From contig NC_010505.1 in the NCBI RefSeq assembly GCF_000019725.1, forward strand, positions 620,001-684,000: a stretch of 64,000 nucleotides of DNA, given 5' to 3'. Shown here in pieces: positions 1 through 9,010 of this stretch. Source of the DNA: Methylobacterium radiotolerans JCM 2831 (GTDB lineage: Bacteria; Pseudomonadota; Alphaproteobacteria; Rhizobiales; Beijerinckiaceae). The first letter of the stretch is position 1. The number at the start of each line of letters is the position of its first letter. The notes beneath the pieces are model-generated. The model saw only the letters and a list, made by a program, of their open reading frames with translations, ran no database searches and was not told where the DNA came from. A program made the translations under genes and the position numbers.

Positions 1-461
1 ACAAGATCGTCCGCACCTCGCGCCAGATGCTGCACGAGATCGGCCGCGAGCCGACCCCGGAGGAGCTGGCCGAGAAGCTGGCCATGCCGCTGGAGAAGGT
101 CCGCAAGGTCCTGAAGATCGCCAAAGAGCCGATCTCCCTCGAGACGCCGATCGGCGACGAGGAGGACAGCCATCTCGGCGACTTCATCGAGGACAAGAAC
201 GTCGTCCTGCCGATCGACGCGGCGATCCAGTCGAACCTGCGCGAGACCACGACGCGCGTGCTGGCCTCGCTCACGCCCCGCGAGGAGCGCGTGCTGCGCA
301 TGCGCTTCGGCATCGGCATGAACACCGACCACACCCTCGAGGAGGTCGGCCAGCAGTTCTCGGTGACCCGCGAGCGCATCCGCCAGATCGAGGCGAAGGC
401 GCTGCGGAAGCTGAAGCACCCGTCGCGCAGCCGGAAGCTGAGGAGCTTCCTGGACAACTGA
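1..461 (+). CDS. rpoD: RNA polymerase primary sigma factor RpoD (C-terminal part; 5' end outside window)
   Basis: The reading frame is open from base 3, so the gene begins before the window. The visible 152 residues hold sigma region 3 ([16 protein letters not shown]), the linker with [20 protein letters not shown], and region 4 with the helix-turn-helix that reads the -35 element ([30 protein letters not shown]), ending RSFLDN. These are hallmark housekeeping sigma-70 sequences; alternative sigma factors do not conserve the region 3.2 linker so well. It directs RNA polymerase to most growth promoters. A GC-rich hairpin follows the stop codon directly. Confidence 0.97.
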   Translation, partial: KIVRTSRQMLHEIGREPTPEELAEKLAMPLEKVRKVLKIAKEPISLETPIGDEEDSHLGDFIEDKNVVLPIDAAIQSNLRETTTRVLASLTPREERVLRMRFGIGMNTDHTLEEVGQQFSVTRERIRQIEAKALRKLKHPSRSRKLRSFLDN

Positions 462-465
462 GCCT

Positions 466-490
466 GCGCCGCGGATCGCGCGGCGCTTCC
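466..490 (+). terminator. Hairpin after rpoD
   Basis: An 8-bp inverted repeat (GCGCCGCG at 466-473 and CGCGGCGC at 479-486) with a 5-base loop begins 4 bases after the rpoD stop and is followed by TTCCCC. Position and shape suit a terminator. The T run is very short, so efficiency is uncertain. Confidence 0.5.
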
Positions 491-537
491 CCGTCGCCCG
501 CGTTGCCCCGGTGCCGCGCGGCATCCAGTCTGGCGCC

Positions 538-1797
538 ATGCTCGAACGCCGCCCGCCAACGCCCGGATCCCCGACGGCCTTCGCGGACGGCTCGGAGGCT
601 GACGACGTGCCCTTCGGCGCGCTCCAGCCCTCCGTGGGCATCCGCGACTGGCTGCTCGGCGAGGGCGCGCGGATGCCCAACGCCGAGGAGATGCTGGCCG
701 GGCTCGCCGAGCGCCTGATCGCGATCGGCGTGCCGGTGGACCGGGCCTCCACGGCCATCGACACCCTGCACTCGGAATATGCCGGCGTCGGCCGCATCTG
801 GACCCGGGACGGCGGCACCACCGTGCGGCTGTTCCCGCACGGCGCCCGCTCGACGGACGCCTATCTCAACAGCCCGTTCCACACGGTCCACGAGACCGGC
901 GAGTGGCTGATCCTCGACCTGTCGAAGACCCCGGACGACGCCTACGCGATCGTTCCGGACCTGAAAGCCGGCGGCTACACCCACTACGTGGTGGCGCCCC
1001 TGTTCTTCACGAACGGCACGCAGAACGGAATCACCTTCGCCACCCGCGCACCCGAAGGGTTCCGGGACGACGACATCGCGATCCTGCGCTTCGTCATGCC
1101 GGCGCTGGCGGCCGTGATGGAGATGCGCGTCCTCAACAAGCAGCTCGACCACGTGCTCCGGCTCTACGTCGGCGACGAGCCGCACAGGGCGATCCTGGCC
1201 GGGGACATCCGCCGCGGGCAGGTGACCCGGATCCGCTCGGCGATCCTGTTCGCAGACATGCGCGACTACACCCGCACCACCGCCGACATGACGCCCGAGG
1301 AGGCCGTGGGCCTGCTCAACGTGTTCTTCGACTGCCTCGTGCCGCCGATCGAGCGGGAGGGCGGCGAGGTCCTGAAGTATCTCGGCGACGGCCTGCTGGC
1401 GATCTTCCGGGAGTCCGGCGACGACCTCGGCGGCGCGGCCAAGGGCGCGCTCACCGCGGCGCAGCACGCCCTGGCGGCCCTCGACGAGGCGAACGCCCTG
1501 CACCAGTTCCCGGTGCCGGTGGCCGCGGGCATCGCGCTCCACCACGGCGAGGCCGCCTACGGCAATGTCGGGTCCGGCTCCCGCCTCGACTTCACGGTGA
1601 TCGGGCGCGACGTGAATCTCGCGAGCCGCATCGCGCAGCTGAACCGCGCCCTCGGCGAGCCGCTGCTGATGTCGAAGCCGTTCGTGGACTTCCTCTGGGG
1701 CGACCCGATCCCGCTGGGCGAGCACCGGCTCAACGGCTTCGACGAGCCGATGGCGGTGTTCCGGCCGAAGTTCCTGCGCCCGCGCAGATCCAGCTGA
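538..1797 (+). CDS. Class III adenylate cyclase with unrecognised N-terminal sensory-type region
   Basis: A 419-residue protein from the ATG at 538; an in-frame GTG at 511 is an alternative start. The C-terminal half (about residues 230-410) is a class III nucleotidyl cyclase. Metal-binding Asp240 lies in ILFADMRDYT and Asp284 in KYLGDG, with Lys280 in the adenine-selecting position. Further on, VIGRDVNLASR carries the Asn and Arg of the transition-state site. It should convert ATP to cyclic AMP in the cytoplasm. The first 200 residues resemble a PAS/GAF-like ligand-sensing module (short strands, no membrane segments), but I cannot name the fold. A possible cAMP target, a cNMP-binding patatin, lies at 41590 in the same window; a functional link is only inference. 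Confidence 0.9.
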   Translation: MLERRPPTPGSPTAFADGSEADDVPFGALQPSVGIRDWLLGEGARMPNAEEMLAGLAERLIAIGVPVDRASTAIDTLHSEYAGVGRIWTRDGGTTVRLFPHGARSTDAYLNSPFHTVHETGEWLILDLSKTPDDAYAIVPDLKAGGYTHYVVAPLFFTNGTQNGITFATRAPEGFRDDDIAILRFVMPALAAVMEMRVLNKQLDHVLRLYVGDEPHRAILAGDIRRGQVTRIRSAILFADMRDYTRTTADMTPEEAVGLLNVFFDCLVPPIEREGGEVLKYLGDGLLAIFRESGDDLGGAAKGALTAAQHALAALDEANALHQFPVPVAAGIALHHGEAAYGNVGSGSRLDFTVIGRDVNLASRIAQLNRALGEPLLMSKPFVDFLWGDPIPLGEHRLNGFDEPMAVFRPKFLRPRRSS

Positions 1798-1893
1798 CCA
1801 GGTCTCCGATCGCGGTCCGGCCCGGTCCCGACGTCGCGCGGCGGCCGCCAACATCCGCTCGCGAGCCCGCAACGTGCCTGTGCGCCGGCCGCC

Positions 1894-3048
1894 TCACCAC
1901 GTCGGCACGAACGGCATCGCGTAGGGGGTGTGCCGGCATCCCCAGACCGGGTCGATCATCTTCGCCATCACGTCCCGTGCCAGGGCGCCGGCGCGTATGG
2001 CGACCTCCCTCGGGACGTGGGTCCGTTCGAGGATCTTCAGGCAGGCGTGTCCGCAGGCGCTGTACTGGCCGAGATGGTACGCGTTGAGGGCGAATTCATC
2101 GAGCAAGCCGTACTCGTAGACCCACGGATTCAGGGAGATCCCCTCGCTCGGAAGCGCGAGCGCAAGGCCCGCCTCCGCGTATCGATACCCGTCCGCGAAC
2201 CGCTTCCTGAGCCTGCAGAACCGACTAGCCCCGTGGCGCGCTTCCGCCCGCGCCGGACGGACGGAGGTCGCGCGCTCGTAGAGCTGCAGCACCCTGTCCT
2301 CCGGCTCATCGAGGCGCTCCGCGTTCACCGCGGCCATCAGCAGGTTGAAATAGATCTCCTCGTCCCATCCGCCGAGATCGGCGCGCTTCAGGAAGCATGC
2401 GAGGGCCTTCCGGTACTCGCCGGCGGCATCGTAGGTGGTCCCGAGGTACATCGTGTACCGGGCGATCATGAAGGGGTCTGTCTCGACCGCCAGCGCCTTC
2501 TCGAGGACGGCGATATCCCGCGCGTCCGCAGTCGTGTCGCGGTGCCGGGCGCCGTCGTCGCCCCGGCGCATCGCGAGGGGGAGGATCGGAGTCTCCGACA
2601 CGCCGGGGCAGCTGAGGAATTCGTGCAGGACGCCCCGGTAGCGCCAGTTCTCCCGGTTGCTGACGAGCTGGTTGCGCCAGTATCGCGTGTGCTCGTCGAT
2701 GATCTCGAACCGATAGCCGGGCGCGCGCAGCTTCGGCATCGTGAAGTCCGCGGGGATGATCAGCTCATCGTCAGCGTCGATGATCAGGGTGTACTGCGCA
2801 TGACGCCGCGCGAGTTTCAGGGCCTCGTTTCGATTGTAGGCGAAATCGACCCACGGTCGCTCGACCAGCGCCCCCGGAATGTCCGCGAGCGCCGCGCGGA
2901 CGATATCCTGGGTTCCGTCCGTCGACCCGGTATCGACGATGACCCAGTGATCGATGAGCGGTCGAACAGAATCGAGGCACCGACGGATAACGTGGGCCTC
3001 GTCCTTCACGATCATGGACAAACAGATCGTCGATCCGCGATTTTTCAT
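1894..3048 (-). CDS. Glycosyltransferase family 2 with C-terminal helical repeats
   Basis: A 384-residue protein starting at the ATG at 3048; the upstream in-frame extension begins with low-complexity sequence and is less likely. The N-terminus is a GT-A fold: SMIVKDEAHVIRRCLDS, VIVDTGSTDGTQD and the DxD-like metal site LIIDADDEL, then YRGVLHEFL. After about residue 190 the sequence turns into paired helices (YTMYLGTTYDAAGEYRKALACFLKRA) that look like tetratricopeptide repeats. This layout is common in bacterial glycan and glycopeptide glycosyltransferases. The sugar donor and acceptor cannot be read from sequence. No signal peptide, so cytoplasmic. Its upstream region and parts of the gene are visibly AT-richer than the neighbours, hinting at horizontal acquisition. 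Confidence 0.85.
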   Translation of the reverse strand: MKNRGSTICLSMIVKDEAHVIRRCLDSVRPLIDHWVIVDTGSTDGTQDIVRAALADIPGALVERPWVDFAYNRNEALKLARRHAQYTLIIDADDELIIPADFTMPKLRAPGYRFEIIDEHTRYWRNQLVSNRENWRYRGVLHEFLSCPGVSETPILPLAMRRGDDGARHRDTTADARDIAVLEKALAVETDPFMIARYTMYLGTTYDAAGEYRKALACFLKRADLGGWDEEIYFNLLMAAVNAERLDEPEDRVLQLYERATSVRPARAEARHGASRFCRLRKRFADGYRYAEAGLALALPSEGISLNPWVYEYGLLDEFALNAYHLGQYSACGHACLKILERTHVPREVAIRAGALARDVMAKMIDPVWGCRHTPYAMPFVPTW

Positions 3049-3400
3049 CCTGACTCTGCCCCACCGCGCGCTCAGAACTCGCATCCGCGGCCGTCGATGC
3101 ATCTAGCACCGCCGACATGCATTGACAAAGCGATCGAGATTGTAGGTAAAGCTTCGATTAAACGGGTCAATCGTCGAAATAAGTGCGTGCCGGATACGGA
3201 ATTATAGCGAACTACGGCTCATATATACATGATTCGAGATGATTCGATTTGGTGGAAGGGTGAGACCGGTGCCGGAAACTCCAACGGCTCAGGACGGAGT
3301 GCGCGGTCGACCGGCTCCCCTGATCGATCTCGGAAGGCAAGCCGGGCGGCCTTCCAGCCGTCCTGCCGCGGCCCGGAGATCTGCACGCATCGCGCGCGTT
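3049..3400. other. AT-richer intergenic region without a convincing gene
   Basis: About 350 bases separate two minus-strand genes. The stretch around 3120-3260 is clearly AT-richer than the rest of the window and should hold the promoter of the glycosyltransferase. A minus-strand TTGACC (complement of 3167-3172) and TACAAT lie 20 bases apart, too far for a standard promoter. A plus-strand TTGACA at 3122-3127 has no good -10 and no plus-strand gene after it. A 60-codon plus-strand frame at 3229-3411 has no protein-like composition and runs into the next gene. Confidence 0.4.
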
Positions 3401-3910
3401 TCAGCCCCTGAGCGTCATCGTGCTGCCGGAGACGCCGAAATCGCGCAGGCGCCTCAGGAACGACATGCCCAACAGGCTGGTCGACAGGAGCCCGCGCGGG
3501 ATCACGACCGCGTCGACGTCCCGCACCGTGATCGATCCGATCTGCACGATCGCGATCCGGATCGGCGCGACGCGGACCGTCCCGTTGGCGGTATTCCAGA
3601 CGCGCGTGAAATCGGACGGTCCGACCTGGATCCCGATCCGCGCGGCGTCCTCCTCCGAGAACGCGCAGGCGCTCGCCCCCGTATCCACCATCATCGGCAG
3701 CGAACGGCCGTCCACGAGGGCGTTGACGAAGAAGTGGCCGTTGCGGCCGGCCTGGAGGGCTACGCCGGCGACGGCAGCGCCCGCGAGATCCGGCTCCGGC
3801 GCCGGCGCGATGGCGAGTGCTACCGGCACCGACCGCGCGCCGTCACGCAGCTTCAAGAGTGCCGTGACACCGAGGAAGCCGAGCATGCAGATCAAGAGGA
3901 TTTTGCGCAC
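3401..3910 (-). CDS. Retropepsin-like (clan AA) aspartic protease, membrane-anchored
   Basis: A 169-residue protein. Residues 2-20 form a single N-terminal hydrophobic anchor or uncleaved signal (ILLICMLGFLGVTALL). The rest is a single aspartic protease domain with the catalytic motif MMVDTGAS (Asp76) and a downstream LLGMSFLRRL flap/hydrophobic motif. This matches the TIGR02281-type family of small bacterial retropepsin homologues, which are thought to act as dimers in the periplasm because each chain supplies one catalytic Asp. Natural substrates are unknown. No co-directional partner is close by. Confidence 0.88.
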   Translation of the reverse strand: MRKILLICMLGFLGVTALLKLRDGARSVPVALAIAPAPEPDLAGAAVAGVALQAGRNGHFFVNALVDGRSLPMMVDTGASACAFSEEDAARIGIQVGPSDFTRVWNTANGTVRVAPIRIAIVQIGSITVRDVDAVVIPRGLLSTSLLGMSFLRRLRDFGVSGSTMTLRG

Positions 3911-4149
3911 GCGAATTCGCCCGTGACGTGGAGTGGCGGCGATCCGCGGAGTTCCCGGATCCCAGCGATGAGATGCCAGAGCCGTGAAGGGATGGTGCGC
4001 GATCGCGAGCGCGGCCGCGACCGGCGGACGGATTCCGCTCCGCTTGGTGTCCAGTCCGTCACCGCGATCGGCCGATTGTCGCGGGAGAGCCGTCCTGGAC
4101 GCGGCGCGGGGTTGACCGGCACCGGCCGGGAGGCCACATCTGCATCTGT

Positions 4150-4259
4150 TCCAGGGAGATCCCCGGCAAGGGGCTGAGAAACCGCTGGCACGTCCGTCAG
4201 GACCTGCGGCGCGGAAATCCTTCGAACCTGATCCGGCTCATACCGGCGTAGGGATTGGA
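4150..4259 (+). promoter_or_regulatory. TPP (THI-box) riboswitch
   Basis: The conserved thiamine pyrophosphate aptamer pieces are present in order: CTGAGA at 4174-4179 and CGAACCTGATCCGG from 4223, followed by ATACCGGCGTAGGGA at 4239-4253. A closing helix P1 can form between TCCAG (4150-4154) and TTGGA (4255-4259), with one G-U pair. It lies about 80 bases before thiO, the first gene of a thiamine operon, so it most likely shuts the operon down when thiamine pyrophosphate is plentiful. Whether it controls transcription or ribosome access is not evident from sequence. Confidence 0.93.
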
Positions 4260-4336
4260 CCGCGGCCGCCCGAAAGGCAGGCCACAGCTTCTCACAGAAG
4301 CAGACGGCCCGGTCCCCGCGACGGCAATTCGCGGAG

Positions 4337-5560
4337 ATGCCCGTGCCCCTCGACCGCCCCGCCTCACCGATCGGCCGCCGCCGCAGCCCCGACGGCGGTG
4401 TCGCGCCCGAAACCCTTCCGGCGCGGACCGACGTCGCCGTGGTCGGTGCCGGGCTGATCGGGCTGTCGATCGCGTGGCGCCTCGCCCAGGCCGGCAGCGC
4501 CGTGACAGTGCTGGAGCGCGACACGATCGGGGCGGGCGCGAGCCTCGCGGCCACCGGCATGCTGGCCCCAGCGGCCGAGCACGAGCCGGGCTCCGACCCG
4601 CTGCTCCCGCTCGCCTTGGACTCGCTCCGGCTCTGGCCCGAGTTCCGCGACGCCCTGGAGGCGGAGTCCGGCCGCGCGATCGACTACCGGGCCGACGGCA
4701 CCCTGGTGCTGGCGGTCGGCCGCGACGAGGTCGAACGGCTGCGCTTCCGCTACGACCTGCAGCGCCGCTCGGGGCTCGAGGCGACCTGGCTGCCGGGCAG
4801 CGAGGTGCGGCGCCTCGAGCCGGGCCTGCGCCCCTCCGTCACTGCCGGCATCCACTGCCCGCTCGACCATCAGGTCGACCCCCGTCTGGTGATGGACGCC
4901 CTCACCGAAGCCTGCCGCCGGGCCGGCGTGATCCTGGTGGAGCGGACCCCCGTCACCGCCCTGGACTGGTCGGGCGGCCGCGTGACCGGGATCCGCGCCG
5001 GCGACCGCGTCGTCGCGGCGGAGACCGTCATCCTCGCCTCCGGCGCCTGGAGCGGGGAGGGCGGCCTGCTGCCCGACGCGCTCGCCCTGCCGGTCCGCCC
5101 GCTGAAGGGCCAGTCCCTGGCCCTGCGCACGACCGCCCGCACCGGTACCCTGGCGCGGATGGTCTGGACCGAGCAGGTCCACATGGCGCCGAAGAGCGAC
5201 GGCCAACTCATCGTGGGCGCGACGGTCGAGGATTGCGGCTTCCGGCCCGGCGTCACCGCGGGCGGCCTCTACGCCCTGCTCGAGGGTGCCCGCCGGGTGC
5301 TGCCCGGCATCGAGGAGATGGAGGTGGAGGCGGTGTGGAGCGGCTACCGTCCGACCTCCGACGACGACGCGCCGATCCTGGACGCGATCGCCCCGGGCCT
5401 CGTCGCCGCCACCGGGCATCACCGCAACGGCTACCTGCTCGCCCCGGTCACCGCCGACGCGGTCGCCGCGCTGGTGCTGCGCGGCGCGCTGCCGGCGGTG
5501 GCGCGTCCCTTCACCCGCGCGCGCTTCGGCCAGCCGGAAGCGCTGAGGGCCTCGGCATGA
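4337..5560 (+). CDS. thiO: Glycine oxidase ThiO
   Basis: A 407-residue FAD-dependent amine oxidase of the DAO family. The dinucleotide-binding motif is at residues 34-42 (VAVVGAGLIGLS) and continues with the GAGAS..A.GMLAP stretch typical of ThiO. The C-terminal GHHRNGYLLAP motif closes the FAD site. ThiO oxidises glycine to iminoacetate, the C2-N source of the thiazole ring of thiamine; this route is oxygen-dependent, in contrast to radical-SAM ThiH. First gene of a riboswitch-controlled operon; its stop overlaps the thiS start (ATGA), suggesting translational coupling. Confidence 0.95.
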   Translation: MPVPLDRPASPIGRRRSPDGGVAPETLPARTDVAVVGAGLIGLSIAWRLAQAGSAVTVLERDTIGAGASLAATGMLAPAAEHEPGSDPLLPLALDSLRLWPEFRDALEAESGRAIDYRADGTLVLAVGRDEVERLRFRYDLQRRSGLEATWLPGSEVRRLEPGLRPSVTAGIHCPLDHQVDPRLVMDALTEACRRAGVILVERTPVTALDWSGGRVTGIRAGDRVVAAETVILASGAWSGEGGLLPDALALPVRPLKGQSLALRTTARTGTLARMVWTEQVHMAPKSDGQLIVGATVEDCGFRPGVTAGGLYALLEGARRVLPGIEEMEVEAVWSGYRPTSDDDAPILDAIAPGLVAATGHHRNGYLLAPVTADAVAALVLRGALPAVARPFTRARFGQPEALRASA

Positions 5561-5769
5561 AACTGCTCGTCAACGGTGAGCCGCGCGAGTGCGCGGTCGA
5601 GACGGTGGACGCCCTGTTCCGCCTCGAGGCGGAGGAGAGCGGCATCGAGAGCCCGCAGGGCGTCGCCATCGCGCTGAACGGCCGGGTTCTGCGCCGCCGG
5701 GACTGGGTCGAGACCCCGGTCTCGGAGGGCGACCGCGTCGAGATCGTCCGCGCCATGCAGGGAGGTTGA
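5557..5769 (+). CDS. thiS: Sulfur carrier protein ThiS
   Basis: A 70-residue ubiquitin-fold protein that begins in the ATGA overlap with thiO and ends in the diagnostic Gly-Gly (AMQGG). The terminal glycine is adenylated and then thiocarboxylated to deliver sulfur to ThiG. The body shows the ThiS pattern LLVNGEPRE...[15 protein letters not shown]...[13 protein letters not shown]. Only 2 bases separate it from thiG. No thiF-like adenylyltransferase is in this operon, so activation must come from a gene elsewhere. Confidence 0.95.
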   Translation: MKLLVNGEPRECAVETVDALFRLEAEESGIESPQGVAIALNGRVLRRRDWVETPVSEGDRVEIVRAMQGG

Positions 5770-5771
5770 GC

Positions 5772-6575
5772 ATGGACCAGAGTCACACGCCACCGCGCCC
5801 CGAGGGCGGGGACGACAGCCTGACCATCGCCGGGGTGACGCTGTCGTCCCGGCTGTTCATCGGCACCGCCGGCTACCCGACGCAGGCGATCATGCGCGAC
5901 GCCGTCGCGGCGAGCGGCGCCGACGTGGTCACGGCCTCGATCCGACGGGTCTCGCTCCAGGGCCACGGCTCGGACACGGTCAAGATCCTGAAGGGCAAGC
6001 GCTTCCTGCCGAACACGGCCGGCTGCGAGACCGCCCGGGACGCGATCATGACCGCCGAACTCGCCCGCGAGGCGCTCGACACCAACTGGATCAAGGTCGA
6101 GGTGATCGGCGACCGCGAGACGCTCTACCCGGACGTGATGGAGCTGATCGAGGCCTGCCGCCATCTCGTGGACGACGGCTTCGTGGTGCTGCCCTACTGC
6201 AACGACGACCCGATCGTGTGCCAGCGCCTGGAGGATGTCGGCTGCGCCGCCGTGATGCCCATGGGCTCGCTGATCGGCTCCGGGATGGGTGTCGCCAACC
6301 CGGCCAACCTCGAGCTGATCTGCCGCCGGGCGACGGTGCCGGTGGTGGTCGATGCCGGCATCGGCACCGCCTCGGACGCGGTGATCGCCATGGAGCTCGG
6401 CGCCTCCGCCTGCCTGATCAACACCGCCGTCGCCAAAGCCGACGATCCGGTGCGGATGGCCCGCGCCATGGGCCGGGCCGTGGAGGCCGGGCGCGACGCG
6501 CACCGCGCCGGGCGGATCCCCCGCCGCGGCCGGGCGGAGCCGTCGAGCCCGCAGCTCGGCCTCGTCGGCTCGTGA
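5772..6575 (+). CDS. thiG: Thiazole synthase ThiG
   Basis: A 267-residue TIM-barrel enzyme. The Schiff-base lysine is expected at Lys108 in [10 protein letters not shown]. Other family blocks are [36 protein letters not shown] and the phosphate-binding [13 protein letters not shown]. It condenses 1-deoxyxylulose 5-phosphate, the ThiO-derived iminoglycine and ThiS-thiocarboxylate into the thiazole phosphate of thiamine. The stop codon overlaps the GTG start of thiE. The last 25 residues are a basic, Pro-rich tail with no recognisable function. Confidence 0.97.
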   Translation: MDQSHTPPRPEGGDDSLTIAGVTLSSRLFIGTAGYPTQAIMRDAVAASGADVVTASIRRVSLQGHGSDTVKILKGKRFLPNTAGCETARDAIMTAELAREALDTNWIKVEVIGDRETLYPDVMELIEACRHLVDDGFVVLPYCNDDPIVCQRLEDVGCAAVMPMGSLIGSGMGVANPANLELICRRATVPVVVDAGIGTASDAVIAMELGASACLINTAVAKADDPVRMARAMGRAVEAGRDAHRAGRIPRRGRAEPSSPQLGLVGS

Positions 6576-7228
6576 GGGCGCTGCCGTCGCCGCTGCTCAC
6601 GGTGACGGATCGGCACGGGCATCCGCGGCCCCTCGCCGAGACCGTGCAGGCGGTCCTCGACGGCGGTGGGCGCTGGATCTGGTTCCGGGACAAGGACCTG
6701 GAGCCGGAGGCGCGTCGGCGCCTCGGCGCGGACGTCGCCGCGCGCGTGCGGGCCCTGGGGGGCTTCCTGACGGTCGGCGGCGACGTCGCGCTGGCGCGGG
6801 CGCTGGAGGCCGACGGCGCGCATCTCGGCGGCGGCGCGGGGCCGGAGGCGATCGCCGCGGCGCGGTCGGCGCTCGGTCCGAGCGCGCTGATCGGCGTCTC
6901 GGTCCACGCGCCGCGCGAGGCCGCGGCCGCCGCGCAGGCCGGCGCCGATTACGTCACCCTCAGCCCGATCTACGCGACCGCGAGCAAACCCGGCTACGGG
7001 CCGGCGCTGGGTCTCGAGGGACTCACGGATAGCGTCGGCGCCGGCCTGCCCGTGGTGGCGCTCGGCGGTCTCGGTCCCGGGGCGGTCGGGCCCTGTCGCG
7101 CGGCAGGGGCGGCGGGTTTCGCTATCATGGGCGGCCTGATGCGAGCCGCGGATCCCATCGAAGCGACACGGGCGCTCCTGAAGGTCTGGGGCGCCGCGGA
7201 GACGTCGGCGGCTCGGACCGCCACGTAG
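6572..7228 (+). CDS. thiE: Thiamine phosphate synthase ThiE
   Basis: A 218-residue protein with a GTG start inside the thiG stop (GTGA). It has the thiamine-phosphate synthase pattern: LLTVTDR at the N-terminus, [46 protein letters not shown] for the pyrophosphate loop, and VVALGGLGP near the end. It joins hydroxymethylpyrimidine pyrophosphate and thiazole phosphate to give thiamine phosphate, completing the pathway begun by thiO. Relatively divergent and Ala/Gly-rich, so a TenI-like paralogue remains possible, but operon position favours ThiE. Confidence 0.88.
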   Translation: MRALPSPLLTVTDRHGHPRPLAETVQAVLDGGGRWIWFRDKDLEPEARRRLGADVAARVRALGGFLTVGGDVALARALEADGAHLGGGAGPEAIAAARSALGPSALIGVSVHAPREAAAAAQAGADYVTLSPIYATASKPGYGPALGLEGLTDSVGAGLPVVALGGLGPGAVGPCRAAGAAGFAIMGGLMRAADPIEATRALLKVWGAAETSAARTAT

Positions 7229-7364
7229 ATCTCCGCCACACCGTGAAAGTCAGCCGCCGGCTCTGCGAGCACAGCGAAGCCATCCGGGGACGCGCGACGT
7301 CCGGCGATGCCGCGCGGCCCTCGATCGCCCGCGCCGCGCTGGGACGGCCGATGCCGGGGCAGCA

Positions 7365-8117
7365 CTAGGAGCTGGTAGGCCCGTAGGGCGGCCGCGGGAT
7401 CGCCCGGTGCGCTGCGCGGAGCGCCGCCGACCAGCGCTCGCGCAGATCGTGGAAATAGCCCTCGCCGGCCTCGATCCGGTGATTCACCTCGAGCGTCAGC
7501 GCGTTCCGGCGGGCGACCGCGATGTCGATCGGCAGGCCAACACCGAGGTTCGACCGCATGGTCGAGTCCATCGAGACGAGGCTCACCTTGAGGGCGTCGT
7601 AGAGGTCGGTCGTGTACTTCACCGCCCGGTCGAGGATCGGCTTGCCGTACTTGTGCTCACCGATCTGGAGGAACGGCGCGTCGGTGCTGCACTCGATGAA
7701 GTTGCCCGCCGAGTAGATCAGGTACAGCCGCATCTCGCCGTCCCCGATCTGGCCGCCGAACAGCAGCGAGATCGAGAAGCGGATGTTGGCCGCCTCGAAC
7801 CCGTCCTTCTCGATGGCGCGCACCCGCCGGATGGCGCGGCCGATCAGCTGCGCCGCCTGGAACATGGTCGGCGCCTCGACGAGTTTCTGCAGCGGCTCGC
7901 CCTCTTCCTCGCCGGGGACACCCTCCTGGAGCAGGCTTAGGACCGACTGGGTGATCGAGAGGTTGCCCGCGGAGGCGAGCATCATCACCCGCTCGCCGGG
8001 AACGTTGAAATGGTGGAGCTTGCGGTAGGTCGAGATATCGTCGAGCCCCGCATTGGTGCGGGTATCGGCGACCATGACCAACCCTTCCTCCACCAGGACA
8101 CCGACGCAGTAGGTCAT
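7365..8117 (-). CDS. Anbu, proteasome/HslV-related self-compartmentalising protease subunit
   Basis: A 250-residue Ntn-hydrolase. The chain starts Met-Thr-Tyr-Cys, so removal of Met exposes Thr as nucleophile. Asp18 (VADTRTNAGLDD) and Lys33 (YRKLHHF) occupy the positions of proteasome Asp17 and Lys33. Further family motifs are VMMLASAGNLS and SLVSMDSTMRSNLGVG. It lacks the propeptide of true proteasome beta subunits and is longer than HslV. Anbu (ancestral beta subunit) particles are known from several bacteria, but their physiological substrates are not settled. It is the last gene of a four-gene minus-strand set with transglutaminase-like, alpha-E and ATP-grasp proteins, the partners known to recur with Anbu. 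No HslU/ClpX-type ATPase is nearby. Confidence 0.92.
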   Translation of the reverse strand: MTYCVGVLVEEGLVMVADTRTNAGLDDISTYRKLHHFNVPGERVMMLASAGNLSITQSVLSLLQEGVPGEEEGEPLQKLVEAPTMFQAAQLIGRAIRRVRAIEKDGFEAANIRFSISLLFGGQIGDGEMRLYLIYSAGNFIECSTDAPFLQIGEHKYGKPILDRAVKYTTDLYDALKVSLVSMDSTMRSNLGVGLPIDIAVARRNALTLEVNHRIEAGEGYFHDLRERWSAALRAAHRAIPRPPYGPTSS

Positions 8118-8161
8118 CGTCTTCGGGCTCTCGTGCGGTCGGCGGACCGGTGTCGGAACGA

Positions 8162-8989
8162 TCAGGATTGAGCGGCGGCCCTGCCTTGCTCGACCCGCAG
8201 CTTCACGTCCAGTGTTTCGGTGCCACCGCCGGTGCGGCTGCCGCGAATCGGCGCGGCCCCGAGGTAGTCCAGGCCGGTGGCGACGCGGATGTAATTGTCC
8301 GCCGGGCTCACGTCGTAGCACGGGTCGAACGCCACCCAGCCGAGATCCGGCACCAGGGCCTCGACCCACCCGTGGGGTGCCTCGACATCCGCCTGCCCGT
8401 CGTCCCGGGCCCGGTAGCCGGCGACGTAGCGGGCCGGGACGCCGATGTGACGCGCGGCGGCGATGAAGACGTGCGCGAGGTCCTGACAGACGCCGCTTCC
8501 GGCCGCGAACGCCTTGGCGGCCGGCACCGCGTTGCTCGCAGGTCCGGCCTCGTAGGCCACCGCGCCGTGGACTGCCCCCATCAGCCGGTGGAGCAAGCCG
8601 AGGACGGCGCCGTCGCCCTCGGCGGCCACGCGCTCCGCGAAGGCGTGCAGCTCCGGGCTGGCGGCACACAGGTCCGTGTCGCGGAGGTAGAACTCGTCCG
8701 GCAGGCGCTCCACCGTTCCGCGGACGACGCCGTGCGTGTCGTCGGTATCGACCTCGCCGGTGACCCGGATGGTCAGGGCGTCGGCCGGCTCGTCCGGGGT
8801 GAACCAGTGGACGACGTTGCCGAACCCGTCCTCGCGGGCAGTCAGCCGCCCGTCGACGGTGGTATCGATTCGCCACCCGCGGACGTACTGCCCGTCATGA
8901 TCCCGCGGCGTCAGCCGTAGGACCTGCACGAGCCCGCGGGCCGGCTGCTCGTAGGTGTAGATGGTCTCGTGAACCACGCGGATGCGCAT
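8162..8989 (-). CDS. Transglutaminase-like cysteine peptidase/amidase of the Anbu cluster
   Basis: A 275-residue protein with an N-terminal beta domain (VVHETIYTYEQPARGLVQVLRLTPRD) and a transglutaminase-like core. The catalytic triad is visible as Cys168 (GSGVCQDLAH), His206 (EAPHGWVEA) and Asp222 (VAFDPCYD). Such bacterial proteins usually act as peptidases or amidases rather than cross-linkers. It has no signal peptide and so acts in the cytoplasm alongside its neighbours. It lies 44 bases upstream of Anbu and 21 bases downstream of the alpha-E gene, consistent with one transcript. Confidence 0.92.
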   Translation of the reverse strand: MRIRVVHETIYTYEQPARGLVQVLRLTPRDHDGQYVRGWRIDTTVDGRLTAREDGFGNVVHWFTPDEPADALTIRVTGEVDTDDTHGVVRGTVERLPDEFYLRDTDLCAASPELHAFAERVAAEGDGAVLGLLHRLMGAVHGAVAYEAGPASNAVPAAKAFAAGSGVCQDLAHVFIAAARHIGVPARYVAGYRARDDGQADVEAPHGWVEALVPDLGWVAFDPCYDVSPADNYIRVATGLDYLGAAPIRGSRTGGGTETLDVKLRVEQGRAAAQS

Positions 8990-9010
8990 GCGCCGTCCCG
9001 TCCGTCTCGT

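Noticed and set aside
3122..3150. Plus-strand promoter with TTGACA at 3122
   Set aside because: There is no matching -10 at 16-18 bases, and no plus-strand gene within 1 kb.
3229..3411. 60-codon plus-strand frame
   Set aside because: It has no ribosome site, Ser/Arg-rich shadow composition, and overlaps the end of the aspartic protease gene.
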